NCBI RefSeq assembly: GCF_050948175.1
Contig: NC_135195.1
Span: forward strand, 9,886,001 to 9,950,000
Length of the DNA stretch: 64,000 bases
Reading direction: 5' to 3'
Source of the DNA: Xylocopa sonorina
Taxonomy: Eukaryota; Arthropoda; Insecta; Hymenoptera; Apidae
Made by a program: the position numbers and the translations under genes. The notes beneath the pieces are model-generated. The model made no database searches and was not told the origin of the DNA. It was given only the letters and a program-made list of their open reading frames with translations. Within the stretch, counting starts at the first letter, position 1; every line of letters starts with the position of its first letter. Shown piece by piece: positions 33,671 to 45,700 of this stretch.

Positions 33671-36600
33671 ACAGTTTGAAAGTAGTTTGAGCTCTTTAAA
33701 TATTACGAAAGATTCGATGCAACTTTATTGAACTTTATAGCTAAGGAGTATCGTCGTAGAATTAACATGGCAAATCGTTCGTGCGATACAATAAACCGAA
33801 CGAGAAGCAAATCTTATGAATATTCGTAAACTCTTTAACAGTTTACTGTCTTCGTTTATGCGAAGATTAAAGGTGGATCAATTAAGTACTTTATGTAGCT
33901 TGACTTGAACATTCTATAAAAGTTCAGGAAGCGTTACGAGAAGCTACGTACTCATTAAAATAAATTGGAAAATATATCATTCTCTGTCGAGGGGATTTTT
34001 CGTAACGGCGCTAAGTCTATAAAGTCCTCCTCGTTGACACAGTAATTTAATTCAAATTTCGTTCCGCCGTTAATTCACTCGTTCATTAAACTTTATCGGC
34101 GACAAAGAAAATTCCCATGGCAGCGACTTCCCGACTTTCCTTGAACACGTACACGGATCAAGGTAAAGTGAGTTTTACTCGCCACTTGTCTCGCAAGGAA
34201 CTGTGTCACCTCTGCCTTCCATTCGATTCAGTGGCAAAGTAAACAGAACTTCCGGACACGAGTAACGGTTACTCGACCTGAGAAACGAGAATTAATTGCC
34301 TAATTGTAGCCAGAGTTCGTTTCCGTTCGCCTCCCGGAGGTTGTCTACGATTCCTCGGGTAGCGTGTTTCTGCGGATACGGGGAAAACGTTTCGAACGAG
34401 TACGTGGAATGAAACTGGGCTAAGAAACATCAGACGAACTGTTATAACAATTAAAATGAAAAATTTCACCGTCGAATTTTGACTCACACGAGCTTGAAAT
34501 TTTCCATTTCGAATCTGAGATCTCTCACAGGTTTCAGATTTCAAATTAAAATTTCGCGAGCCATGGGGAAGTAACGCTGTCATTAAAGCGCTTGCAACGC
34601 GGACAATCAACCATTCTTGTTCCACGCGTACCTGTTAATCAAACCAGAACCAGAGCATTACTAACGGAACTCGAAACTTTGCCCTCTCCAGGCTGTTACA
34701 CGACCAACGTCGATCTTCATTTATTAAACGAACCAGGTGCGGATGGAAATTTCACCTATACGCAATATTTTACCACCCTTTGCCATCCCGTTACAAAATG
34801 GAATGTTCGATAGCTGCAATCGAATTTCACCTCGCGCGCATTCCACGTATCATTTAATCATAATTCCAAGGGAACGAGATTGATCTCGTGGGGATTGCCA
34901 AAAAAATTTCATCGACCATCGTCTCGATTGGTTCGCTGATAAAAATACAAACGTGGAGAGAATTACTCTGGTCGATCGTTTAGGTGGGTCGTCGACAAAT
35001 TGGGTACCGATTTAGCAGCGAAAATCGGTGAGATATTCGGTTAGGTGTTTAACCGAGGCGCTTATCGACGAGCTTTCGTCCTGCAGACAGGGATTTCGTC
35101 GAGGGACCGAGCTTTCTTCGGCCACCATCGACCGCTACAATAGGATCAGATCTTTTTGTTTGATATCGTGTAACCGGGGCTACTTCTTACCGCAATCTGA
35201 ACCAGATTCCAGGATCGCGGACTCGTTCGTGACATATCTTTCATCCGATTCTCGTTAGTACTATACACGACCGTCCGAACTTATCGGGTACCCCTCCCGT
35301 CTATCGAGGCTGGTCATTATCGAATGGCGCCCGGAAACGTTACAGCTATAACGCGAATCCACGCGATTTGGAACGGTTTCAGGTTTTCCTTGATCCGCTT
35401 TAATTCGACTCGCCGTTGCAATTCGAACGGCTCGAGGATAGGGGCGAATCTCGACTGTAAATTTCTGTCTCAGACAACTTGAGCGAAGAAAGGGGTTGTT
35501 ACGCGAGTATAACGACGATAGCGGGATTCATGGAAAAGCATAGATTCAATTTATGCGAGTCAATTAAAATTTCGAACAAGCTCCACGAAGAACCGGGATC
35601 ACTTTGGCCGGTGAACTTTGGTTAGCCAACGAAATCCTGAATGAAACTTCGGTCCTGGTACCTCGGTTAATGCACAACTTTTCCAGTTTGTGTCCCAGCG
35701 AGGTATTTTCCTATCCGCGTAGCCAAGATTTCCAATTAGATATTCGAAGAGAGAGGCAAGCTGAACGCTGTGGGACAACTCGCTGTGAGAAATTAAAAGC
35801 TCAGCTCTCTCGATGTCCAATTTCAGTTTCCCCATTGAACTAACATCGCTCTTCTCTTAATAGTCCCGCAGAGTCATACGGGCGAGTAAAAGCACGTTTT
35901 TAGAGCGTTCTAATACATTACGCAGACTACGTCAGTCATTGAATGGCGTATGCGGCTCTAATTACGGGAAGAGCAACTGGCAATAGCCGGAAGGGGAAAC
36001 GTACTTGCTCAAGGTCACTAGGCCATTTCCTTCACCACACTTTTCAGCTTTATCCTTTGTAATCCCTTCTAACCTCTCACTTATGCAACGCGTCCCTAAA
36101 GTGTTTTCCGTCTACATTCCTGCTAAAGTGCTTTGTGTATAATATATTCAATACAAGACTACATAAATAGAATAAAAAGATATAATATAAATATATAACA
36201 AATTGTCAGAGTTAATCTTTCAGGAATTACCGCGGCCAATTATTCTCGCTGGGCGATTAACGATTGCGTTCCATTTATCGACTCGTCCGTGGAACTCGCC
36301 AAGAGAGTCGAAACGAGTCTTTCTAGTGGTTCACGAGCACGGGTGCAATAATTGTTTCAATAACAGAAACGCCCCGTTTCCCGGTTATTTGTCTCGCCTC
36401 GAACGTAATTGCACGGCAGTCCCAAACGTGCCGTTGCGATTAATGCCTGCTCGGATTAAAAGGATGGGAACGAGCAAACAACTCTATCGCTGTTGTTGGC
36501 CACGTTGATAAGAATCGTGCGTCGATAGGAATACCTGTTGTTTGCTCGCCTCGTATCGATTCTGCCTCGTTTTATCGCGTTCCGCGCGGTGATTAATCAT

Positions 36601-38869
36601 TGAAATTAATCGAAGGATCACGAGGGGTAGCGACAGTGGTCGAAATCTCTGCGGAATGAATTCAAGGAAATGCTTTTATATTCATCCGCGAGAAAAATGG
36701 TTCTCTATGGTGGAGGAAGTCTCGTCTGCGAGGCATCTCGGGAATTTTCGATTTCACTCGCGAATTCCAGCTGCTACGGTATCGTTCATGCTGTCGGCCC
36801 CGCGATCGTTTTAACCGCTCAAGCATTCCAAGTCGCGCGCATTGTCGGGACCAAGTCGATTCGAGCCTCTGCCCGGTATTCCCGTCGTAATTTCGCTGTA
36901 ATTTCATACGGGGCGCCCGCGAGAGGGACCGGGACGTGTAAAACACGGGTTTCATGCCCGCGAGGACGTATTTACGCGCGGTTGCGAAGAAAAGAAACAG
37001 CTTAATTCTAAATTGTTCCATCGTAAAAAACGCTGCGCAACGTTTAAACGTAGCGAGCGTTGTGTTCGTCTGAAAGGGAGAATGGAAGCGATCTCTGGTA
37101 CCCGTTGCATATTCATCGGTGACTAACAGCGCGGTCGTGTCTGGAGAACGTTACGTTGGAGAACTAACCCACGCGAGACTGGAGGCTTTAAATTCAACGC
37201 ACCGCCCCCGGAAAAAATTCGGCTATTATTGTCTCGCAGAGGTAGAGACGCAGACTACGAATGGAGGCGCTTGAAAAAGAAGAAATACAGTGGTACATTG
37301 TTTTCAGATAAATACCATAATGAACTTTTTATTTTATGCGGCTCTACGTTAATTGTACTTACGTCTCTTTTCTTTCATTCGAAAAAGATGAAATACAGTT
37401 TCTTCAAGGTTTAAAGAGAAGAAAAAGAGTCGTCTGACTTTTATTATCATTCGAAATGCCGATTCGAATTCCTCGGAACAGTCGCGTGAAATAAACGACA
37501 CGGGATGGATTTCCGTGGGTTTATTCATATTCCCAGTTCCGTAACCCCGCGAGAATCATGCCACTGAACCCACTGCGAAATTGAAATTCCGATTGTACAT
37601 CAATCTCGTGTTTTCCGCGTGTTAACGAGAACCAAAGCCCGTTGCTCTTTCGCTGTACTGTATTCAATGGAACACTGACGCGTGATCTTCGTGGACGAAG
37701 GATTCGGAGTGTTTGCAGCCAGCGTTGCTTCCGATTTACGACCCCCCATTGGATGAGCAAAATGGAACCTGTTACTTCATCGAATACACGTTCGAATTTC
37801 GGATCTAAAAATTGAATACTAGTGTTCAAACCTACGTCTTCGGATCCAGATACATACTTTTACATATTATTCTTAAAAACGGAACATTGAATGCAAGATT
37901 ATGGATTGCATCTTACATCGTGGACTAGCATTTCGCGCACTGGGCCGAAACTCGACCTCTAAACTTCGCTAACACGGAATTTGCAAGTTCCAACGCCATC
38001 GTACCGTTAGTAACCATTGAAATACCAATCGTGAAACTATGGTAGAGACACGGCATAAATCCAGTTTACAGAACTTACTTTGACTCGCAGCCAAGATGCA
38101 CGATATCGATTTCACCGGCTGTAGATGGATGGTGGTATCGGAATAACCAAGACACACAGGGATGTCGCCAAAGTCCTGTTACCGAGATTACAAGATTGCC
38201 TTTACGGAACGGTGGTTCGATGATCTGTTAATACGTCCATCGACCAATTTACGACCTCGCACAGCACATACACATAGTCTAGCAAGGACTAATAAATATT
38301 CTATATCTTGCGCAATAATGCGCATCTGCTTACGGTAAAAAGTGGCGATGAATTATCTAGTTGGAAAATTACTACTTACTCGAAGTACCGTACACAGCGT
38401 GTTGGGAAGGACCATAAATTCTGCTACTTCCGTAGAAGCGCGCACTGATGCTGAAGCATGGCGCATACACGCAGGCGGAAAACCTCTATTATATTAATAT
38501 CGCGAGGGGTGGAATGCTTAGGAGGAATTCGTTCACGTGCACTGTCTCGTTCTGTTTTGCAGCGACTATAACCACGCGTTTCCGTATCGGCGACTCTACA
38601 TTCCTACAATCATCAGCGATAGCTAACCATGCATCGTATGACGTGGCGCAACCTTATTTCAGTTCTTCAATGAAAGTTTCTCAATGAACATTCTGAAGCA
38701 GCTCAGAAGCGTTGTGAGAGGAGGTCGAAGTCTATGTTTTACGCGAGTTTCGCGGGGAGTGTTCGTGGTTCTACGAGGTCGATAGAAAACGACCTGAAAT
38801 TACGTCTATTCCAATTCCTGCGAGTGGGATTATTGTTCGAAATAAACGAAATATAATTTCGACTCCTAA
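33671..38869. other. non-coding DNA, nothing recognised
   Basis: Long run of A+T-rich DNA with CpG-rich patches (about 35280-35480, 36220-36500, 36720-36980). A TTTCAG at 36217-36222 precedes a 101-codon frame (36203-36508 +), but no donor or domain supports it. An AT-rich low-complexity strip lies at about 36135-36200. No RNA gene was identified. Confidence 0.5.
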
Positions 38870-39035
38870 CGACCTAAATTAATATTAACTGGAATGGCAT
38901 TTATTTTAATTTCTATAAATGGAATCGATAGAAACCATTGAATTATAATTCGATGCCGTTGTAATTAATTACACTATTATTCGCATCGAGGGGATGAAAA
39001 TGATTTAATTGTAATGAATTAATTATACGAAAGTT
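38870..39035. promoter_or_regulatory. A+T-rich cluster of homeodomain-type TAATTA words
   Basis: ATTAAT/AATTAAT words recur, with the perfect palindrome GTAATTAATTAC at 38961-38972 and GAATTAATTAT about 50 bases on. ATAATT-type half sites lie between. Homeodomain proteins bind TAATTA cores, so this is a candidate enhancer fragment. A+T-rich DNA gives such words by chance, so support is slight. Confidence 0.2.
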
Positions 39036-39759
39036 GTGCCTATCAAGTATTGTTTGCGTGTATGGACGATCAGTCTGGATGATTCGTTAATTTTCAATAT
39101 TCGTGGGATCAATAGCACTGATAACTCATAGAGTTAACAGAAGGAAGCGAATTTCAATTACGCGGCGAGAACCACGAGGAAGCGTAGCAATGATTGAATT
39201 TAAAGTTTAACGAAGAAAAGGAGAAAGTTGATTACAACTCAAATCATGATTCGATGGTTACGTCGAACAAATAAGTGCGCTACTTGGTCCAACAATCCTC
39301 ATTTCATTCGACGTCGAACAAAAAAATCCCTTCCTCCAATCAACTCAGCCATTTAGTTCGAAACTTGAGCAACTGCACCTCCGCCACGATTCCACCCTCA
39401 TTGGTTCCCAACGAGTTCGAGCAGCTGTACGACGCTGTGTCACGAATGCAACTCAAACTAGAACCGAGATAACGGTTACCTCGTGCAACGATCGACGGGA
39501 ATGTCCACGAGGATCCATTTAGTCGTCCCGGTTCTGCGCCAAAGGAAACGAAGCGGAAACATCATCCCCGAGACCGCTGTTTAACCGCAACCTTCCGTTG
39601 CGCCATAGACCGCATTGATTTGAATTCTGCAATCTTCGACCGCGTGTACAAATTGCAACTCCCTCGACTTGCGTCTAACCCGTTAGGAAACTTGACGCGT
39701 CGAGTTGCGAAGATTCTGTCGGAATCTATGGACATTGTGGTCAAAACGAAGTGAAGAGA
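39036..39759. other. non-coding DNA, nothing recognised
   Basis: No credible frame, splice pair or repeat. The 65-codon + frame at 39275-39472 has no domain. Confidence 0.55.
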
Positions 39760-40800
39760 ATGTTGCAAAATTAGTGCAAAGTAACGAGGGTAAGATAACT
39801 GAAGCGAGGCAAAGGGTGTTATTTTTGAAGTGAAACTTACGAGAGATGAGTAAAAGGAATAATATAAGGATAAGACCTCGAAGAAGATTGGCAGAAATAT
39901 TCCTAAGGAAGGAAGGCTAAAATATTTAATGAAGAAGGAAGAAATTAGTAAAAAAAAGGATGCATATAAAGGATAGAATGCTTCAATGACATTGGCTGTA
40001 TAGTCAAATATAAACGAACAGCACTAAACAAAGGATACAAAGAATCTACAGAAATCCAGGATCAATAAGAAGAGATAAACCGGAACACTGATACCCGCAA
40101 CAAAGTGAGATCGAAGGATGCTTGTCGTGCAAGTTGCACTGAATGACGAGCGGATAAAAAAAAGAACGAGCTAATAACCATGGTTTGAAAGATAATAAAC
40201 AGTACTAAAGGAAAAGACTGAAAAGGACTAAAAGGAGATCCCGAGGTACCTTGGAAGAAATACAAAAAAATAGGAAACACGATATTCAAGTTGTTTATGA
40301 ATACCCAAAGGGAATGAAAATCTATTGTGACTGTCGAAAGAACAAAGAGGACGAGAAACTAATCACGATAACCAAACAACGAGAAAAAGCGAAACAGGAA
40401 GCAAGTCTAACAGAACAATCGTACAGTTACAGTGGATGGTCGACGAGGGAGTGAAATAAGTAACCGGTAGCCATATAAGCTGGAGAACAATCGAAAGGTA
40501 AACCATTCAGCTCAGACGTCGATTAGAAGTGTCGACGAGAAATTCCACCGCGAGTGTTCTCAAAATGACCTGAAGAGAAAAGAAACGACCGACCACTGAC
40601 CACGCGATGAAGGAGAGGATGAAGTAGTAGTACCAATAGCAACCAGCGAGTAGGTCAACAAAGTAGAATCAGCCAAGAAGTAAACGACAGATGGAGGACG
40701 TCAGGAAGATATCGAAAAAGACCAGTCTTTTTGTGGCTGGCTATTTCGAACCTAGAGGAACGCCATAATGAAGCAAATATCAGCTTAATAGCTCGATCTA
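39760..40800 (+). other. A-rich, T-poor strand-asymmetric island
   Basis: Over about 1 kb the + strand is rich in A and G and poor in T. In 40441-40680 I count 93 A (39%) and 36 T (15%), an AT skew of +0.44. This is unlike the flanking DNA, where A and T are near parity. A Lys/Glu-rich 67-codon frame without ATG lies at 40251-40454. No LTRs, primer-binding site or reverse-transcriptase motif were seen. A-rich coding strands are typical of many LTR retroelements, so a decayed, fragmented element is one option; an unspliced or exonic non-coding RNA is another. Confidence 0.5.
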
Positions 40801-42049
40801 TAGAATACAGTGAATACTGCCAGAGCAAAATAGAATTCAGCTCTAGGTAACCTATACGCGTTGGAAGCGAGTGACCCTAGAACACAGCGTAGGGTGTTAT
40901 CATATTAATATACACATCATTTACAAATTATAATCCCTCTCTGCCGGGCTGATCATCAACTTGCGATCGAATTACAGTTTTCGATCAATTTTATATACAG
41001 TGACTGCGAATCGACCAATGTGTACGGATATTTATAAACGGTGGTTGGAGCACGTACTCGTCGAACGATATCGATCGAATCCGAAACAGCCCAGCTACGC
41101 CTCATCCAACGCTATTCGACGACACTGAAATAATACGAACAGATCCGCGCTCGTCCACCCAGAATTCAATATAACCGTCGACGAAACATTCTTTCGGCAA
41201 CGGCCTGAGAGAGATCGATGCCTCGAGGATGCTACACTCGGTGTGACACCGTTTTCCACCGCGGCTTTTCGAATCCGTCCGCCGATCGACGATCGACGTT
41301 TACATTTTATTATGCATAATCTACCTTCGTCGTTAATTTCAAAATTTCAGACAGAGAGATATTCGGAGGCGCGTCTGAGGTACGTCGAGTCCTGAGACAC
41401 AAAGGCGACGTGGAAAATGGAGGGATTAAATATTAAGCACCCTGGCTGTTAATATTCGCGGAGTAATTATCTGACGCGAGGCACCTCGTAGAATCACGTT
41501 CGCGCTGACGCTTGATAATGAAGTGAAACTAGAAACGCATAATTACGTTTATTTATTTATTTGACAATAATATTCGTCGTCACGTTCAGCAGAGTGGAAG
41601 CGCCTGATTGTCGCAGCAAGTAATTCTCCTCGACGCCTTCCGAGAGGAATAATAAATCACGAGAAGGGCGACAGAAGGAAGTCGTTTAAGGCGAATGGAA
41701 TTTATTTCGCGAGAAACCCCCGACGGAAAAACAGGAGCCCGCAACAGCTGCGCCGATATATTTAAGGCGAGGTTTCAGCTTTAACTCTTGTAATAATCAC
41801 GTTATTCCGCCATATTTCTCTCAAACATGGCGCACGAGCAGCCATTCGAACCAATTAAATCAAATGCACAAATTTCATCGTTCGAACCAACTCTAAATTA
41901 ACCTGCTCCGGTTACGATTAGCGCTATGAATCGATGCGACCAATTCCCAAGAAATTTCTTCCGAAACATAGTATACACGGAACAATATATATAAAAAAAA
42001 AGAAATTTATAGAGGAAAAAACATCTTCTCGACCGTACTTGGGTTCAAT
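40801..42049. other. non-coding DNA with one octamer-type palindrome
   Basis: The perfect 12-base palindrome ATTATGCATAAT is at 41309-41320. POU-domain factors bind ATGCAT/ATGCAAAT-type cores, and a shorter relative, TTATGCATAA, occurs near 13493. The rest is ordinary A+T-rich DNA without a coding frame. Confidence 0.45.
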
Positions 42050-42780
42050 GGATGATGCTTTAAGCAATTTAGCCAGCGTGGTGCGTGGTGGCTGGTCGAG
42101 ATGTGGGGGTGGCAACCCTTGACCCTTTCGTTCGCCATCGAACTCTCTATTCGTGACTACGACGGGCTCTCGAACCCAGCGGAAGGTTGTCGTCGCGGCT
42201 AAGTGGGTTCACAGCGTCGACTGGTCGAGATTATTTTACATCATTCGGTGAAGGGGCCTCGACGGGGCTTGATCTCTTACGCGAGAACGCTCCACGTGCC
42301 CAGAAAAAGGTGAAAACTTTCACTCCGCCCCGGCTGGAAGAGGTGGCCCAGCGCGGGGCGAGGGTAGAACAGTGGCAGAGGGAAAATCGATAGAGCACCC
42401 TCGATAAATTCATTCGAAGCCGCGAGCAAATTTATTCGTATTACACTGCTCGATCGACTCCTCGCGCCCATCGCGCGTCTAATGTCTTTTTAATGCGCTG
42501 ATGCATTAGACGCCCCTCCGGATAACTGTGTCGCCCTTTTTATTCGGTATCATCGGCTGTTGTCGCGCGCTGGGAAATGCACACCGTTCGCGCGGTCCTC
42601 GTCACATTCGGAATGCGGCTCCGCGGCGTGCGAGAAAGAGGAGGGAGGCAAGTTTAGGCGAATCGTGCTCGAGGGGGTAACAGGAATTCGGCGGATTTTT
42701 ACGAGGCGGGGGATACTCTTGCCGAAATTGAATCGTAAGGTTTCGGGAAACTTGTTAAAGCGGCTTGTAGAGAGTTTCTG
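42050..42780. other. G+C- and CpG-rich patch
   Basis: CpG-dense sequence with frames open on both strands (42187-42393 + with 42231-42471 -, and 42560-42781 + with 42550-42813 -). The mirrored openness argues for composition rather than coding. No donor or initiator consensus makes a promoter case comparable to 4150-5002. Confidence 0.45.
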
Positions 42781-45700
42781 AGCATGGCTTAGGAAATTCC
42801 AATCTCGTGGCACAGAGATAAACAGGAGGACGAGTGTTACGGAAGGGGTGAAAATGTTCTTTCTGGATCAGACGACGACGAGTACTTTTCAGGCGCCACG
42901 AAATGAATAACGAGACACATGTTCTCTGGTGAGAATATAGGAAAAGTTAAATGATATTTAGGCAAATATCGATTAGTCAGAAGTCAATAGAATAAACGTC
43001 GAGTAGCACACCCCCTAACAGAGCTTAGAATAATCCTGCTGTCTGGGGTGGACATAATTTACGCGTACACGGAAACTTCTCGCTGAAAGTTTGCATAGAG
43101 TTCGACCTTTTAAACTGCAGATCCTCTAATTAGCTTTCAGCCGTTATAGTCGTCGTGGCACTTAGCTGGTTTCATTTTTAACAAAATCCTTAATGGCGGC
43201 TAAGCCAGCCGTGTTCTGACTACAACGGATCGCGTTAAAGCGCCGTTTACATCCTTAATGGGGCAGTGAACAGGTGCCTCGAGTATTTCGCTGAGGTCAG
43301 AGATCTTCGTGTAACTGCATGCATAGTTAAAGGAGAACACGTGTACGTGCACCAACGAAACAACGTTCGCTCGAGCAATACCATTCAAACCCTCGATTTA
43401 TCGGCAAAAAGATATCGATAGATTAAAATTTCATTTTAGATTTGAAAATTCACTAATTTCTCATAACCATCTCGTTACTAATCAATTGAAATTTCAATTA
43501 CATCATGCATAGCTGAACAGTAAACTTTTTCCGTAGACAAACTAAAGGTAATATATTAAAATTTTCCTAAAATCTGCGTAAAAGTTAACGAACGCATCCA
43601 ATCCCCGACAAATTGCTGTAAAAACCGTCCACAAAGTACGCACTCGATTTTGCCTCCTCCCTCTTTATTCCGCTCGGCTTTAATCGCGCGCTCCTATGGT
43701 AAACGATGCTTAAAGCATTATCGATCATTAATTACAACCGAGCGAAGCTTTGCTTAAGCGTTTCGCGCGTGCACGTCTCGCTGCCAGGGTAAACTGATGC
43801 TCGCACAAAGCGTACGCGCTTCGTGATAGCGTTCGCATTGTGCGTTGGCTGCCCCTGAGCGATGCATCATGAACAATTACCCAGGGAAATCTGTGCCGCG
43901 GTGACCCGTGGCAACAGGCCTCGATCCCTCGAATCTCGGTCAATTGAAGATCTCTCGTCCAGTTGCTGCTGTTGTCCCATCCGTCTGCCGGCAGAATAAA
44001 AGAAGAGAATGCAGTCTAACGAACGAACAATCCGGCTGACGGTTCAATCATTAGCGAAATTCTGGGACTATTTCAGCCGACGAGTCGACGGAAATGAAAG
44101 TTAATATTACGTTCCGCTCGTTCAATTCGTCCCTACGCTTTGCTACCCCTCGCGTTTACGTTGGCGAACGAGACGCTTTTCGAACTGGAGAACGCTTGAT
44201 CGCGTTACACGACGACACGTAGTGCGAAACGAGGATGGTCGCGATGCCCGTGGAAAAGTAATTACCCGCGTCTTCAGAAGACCCTGCACTCGGCCTACAT
44301 TCGCTCGCGAGGAAGTTAGACATTCCTACCCTCTCGACTGTGGATCGTCGGGCTAAGTCGGCTGTCATAGAATTATACCTGGAGTCCATGACAGACTGCG
44401 CAGTTTCCAGCCTCGCACGAAGACAGTGTCGTCGTAATTAACGTGCACTTGTCGCGATTGTTGTATGTTTCTAGTTCGTAAATCGAATTCATAAAACTGT
44501 TTGATCCAGTTCGAAACAACATGGGAAGTATAGGTGGTGTCGCGCCATATCTGACACTCGCGAAACTAGTTACTCAATTACGTTTTAATAAATTCTCTCT
44601 AACTTTCATCCGACTTGATCGAAAACCTATTATGATGAAGGAAAAACTTCGCCAGCTTCCAAGAGAAAAAGTTGAGGAAACTTAATTAATTCACTGTCGT
44701 GCATCGTCGACTATACACGTAACAGAAACTTTGTTGGGTACCTCTCACTCGAGGGACAATACGTATCTAACGATTTACTAAAAGCTTCCAAACTTGCGCT
44801 CGAATTAGTCATATCGTGCTATCCAACTGTGCAAACGACCATGGTTCAACTAATTATACGTAACCACACTTAACCGCGACGAAGTTTCCACATAAGACGC
44901 AAGACTCATTATCACCCGACGATTCGCAGGATCTCTCGAAAGGCGTCGAGGCGCGACTATCAAGGAAAGTGGCCAACAAGATGTTCGACTGTTAACAACC
45001 AGCATTCCACGGTTCTGTCGAAACGCTTTCAGTAAAAGCTTAGTTTGAGCGCTCTGCGCGAATTTCGGCTGACGCGTATCGCGAGCTCACGTTGGTCAGC
45101 TTCTTCGCGAACTTCCCGTTCCGTTTCTGGGGTGTTGGCCACTTGTAACGCTGCCATTTTCCTCAGTTTACAGGCCAGCGCACAGTTCACGACGGTTCGC
45201 CACTTTCGCATCGATCTTCCCTTAAACATTCGAATGCCCACCATTGAGCGCGAGTTAGTAAATCTGGCGCATCCAGTGAACCGATAAATTTTCGACACGC
45301 TCTGTGATCGACGCGATGTGACGGACATTAGCTAATTTTCTTACCTTTCACTTGAGTTTCTTTGAGTATTTCTAATGTTACAGAACACTGTTTTACAAAG
45401 CACAGTTGCCTTGTGACAAAATTGTAAAATCGTATGTTACGAATGAAAGGATAAATATGTCATCCTTCAACTTGTGTTACAAAACTGTTACAAAATCAAT
45501 AACCGCATGAAAATGGCAAGAGTAGCACAGAGATTAAGTTTGAAACAAAAGATCGGGACGCTTTATCTCGATGACATTTATTTACAGATAAAAGTTCCTT
45601 GCATCAGCTATCGAGGAACCGGTTCTCCCGTCCGGTGGTACCAAGAAACCATTTGTCTTATCTCCACCAAAAGGATCGCAAAATCGATTCGACAACGGAG

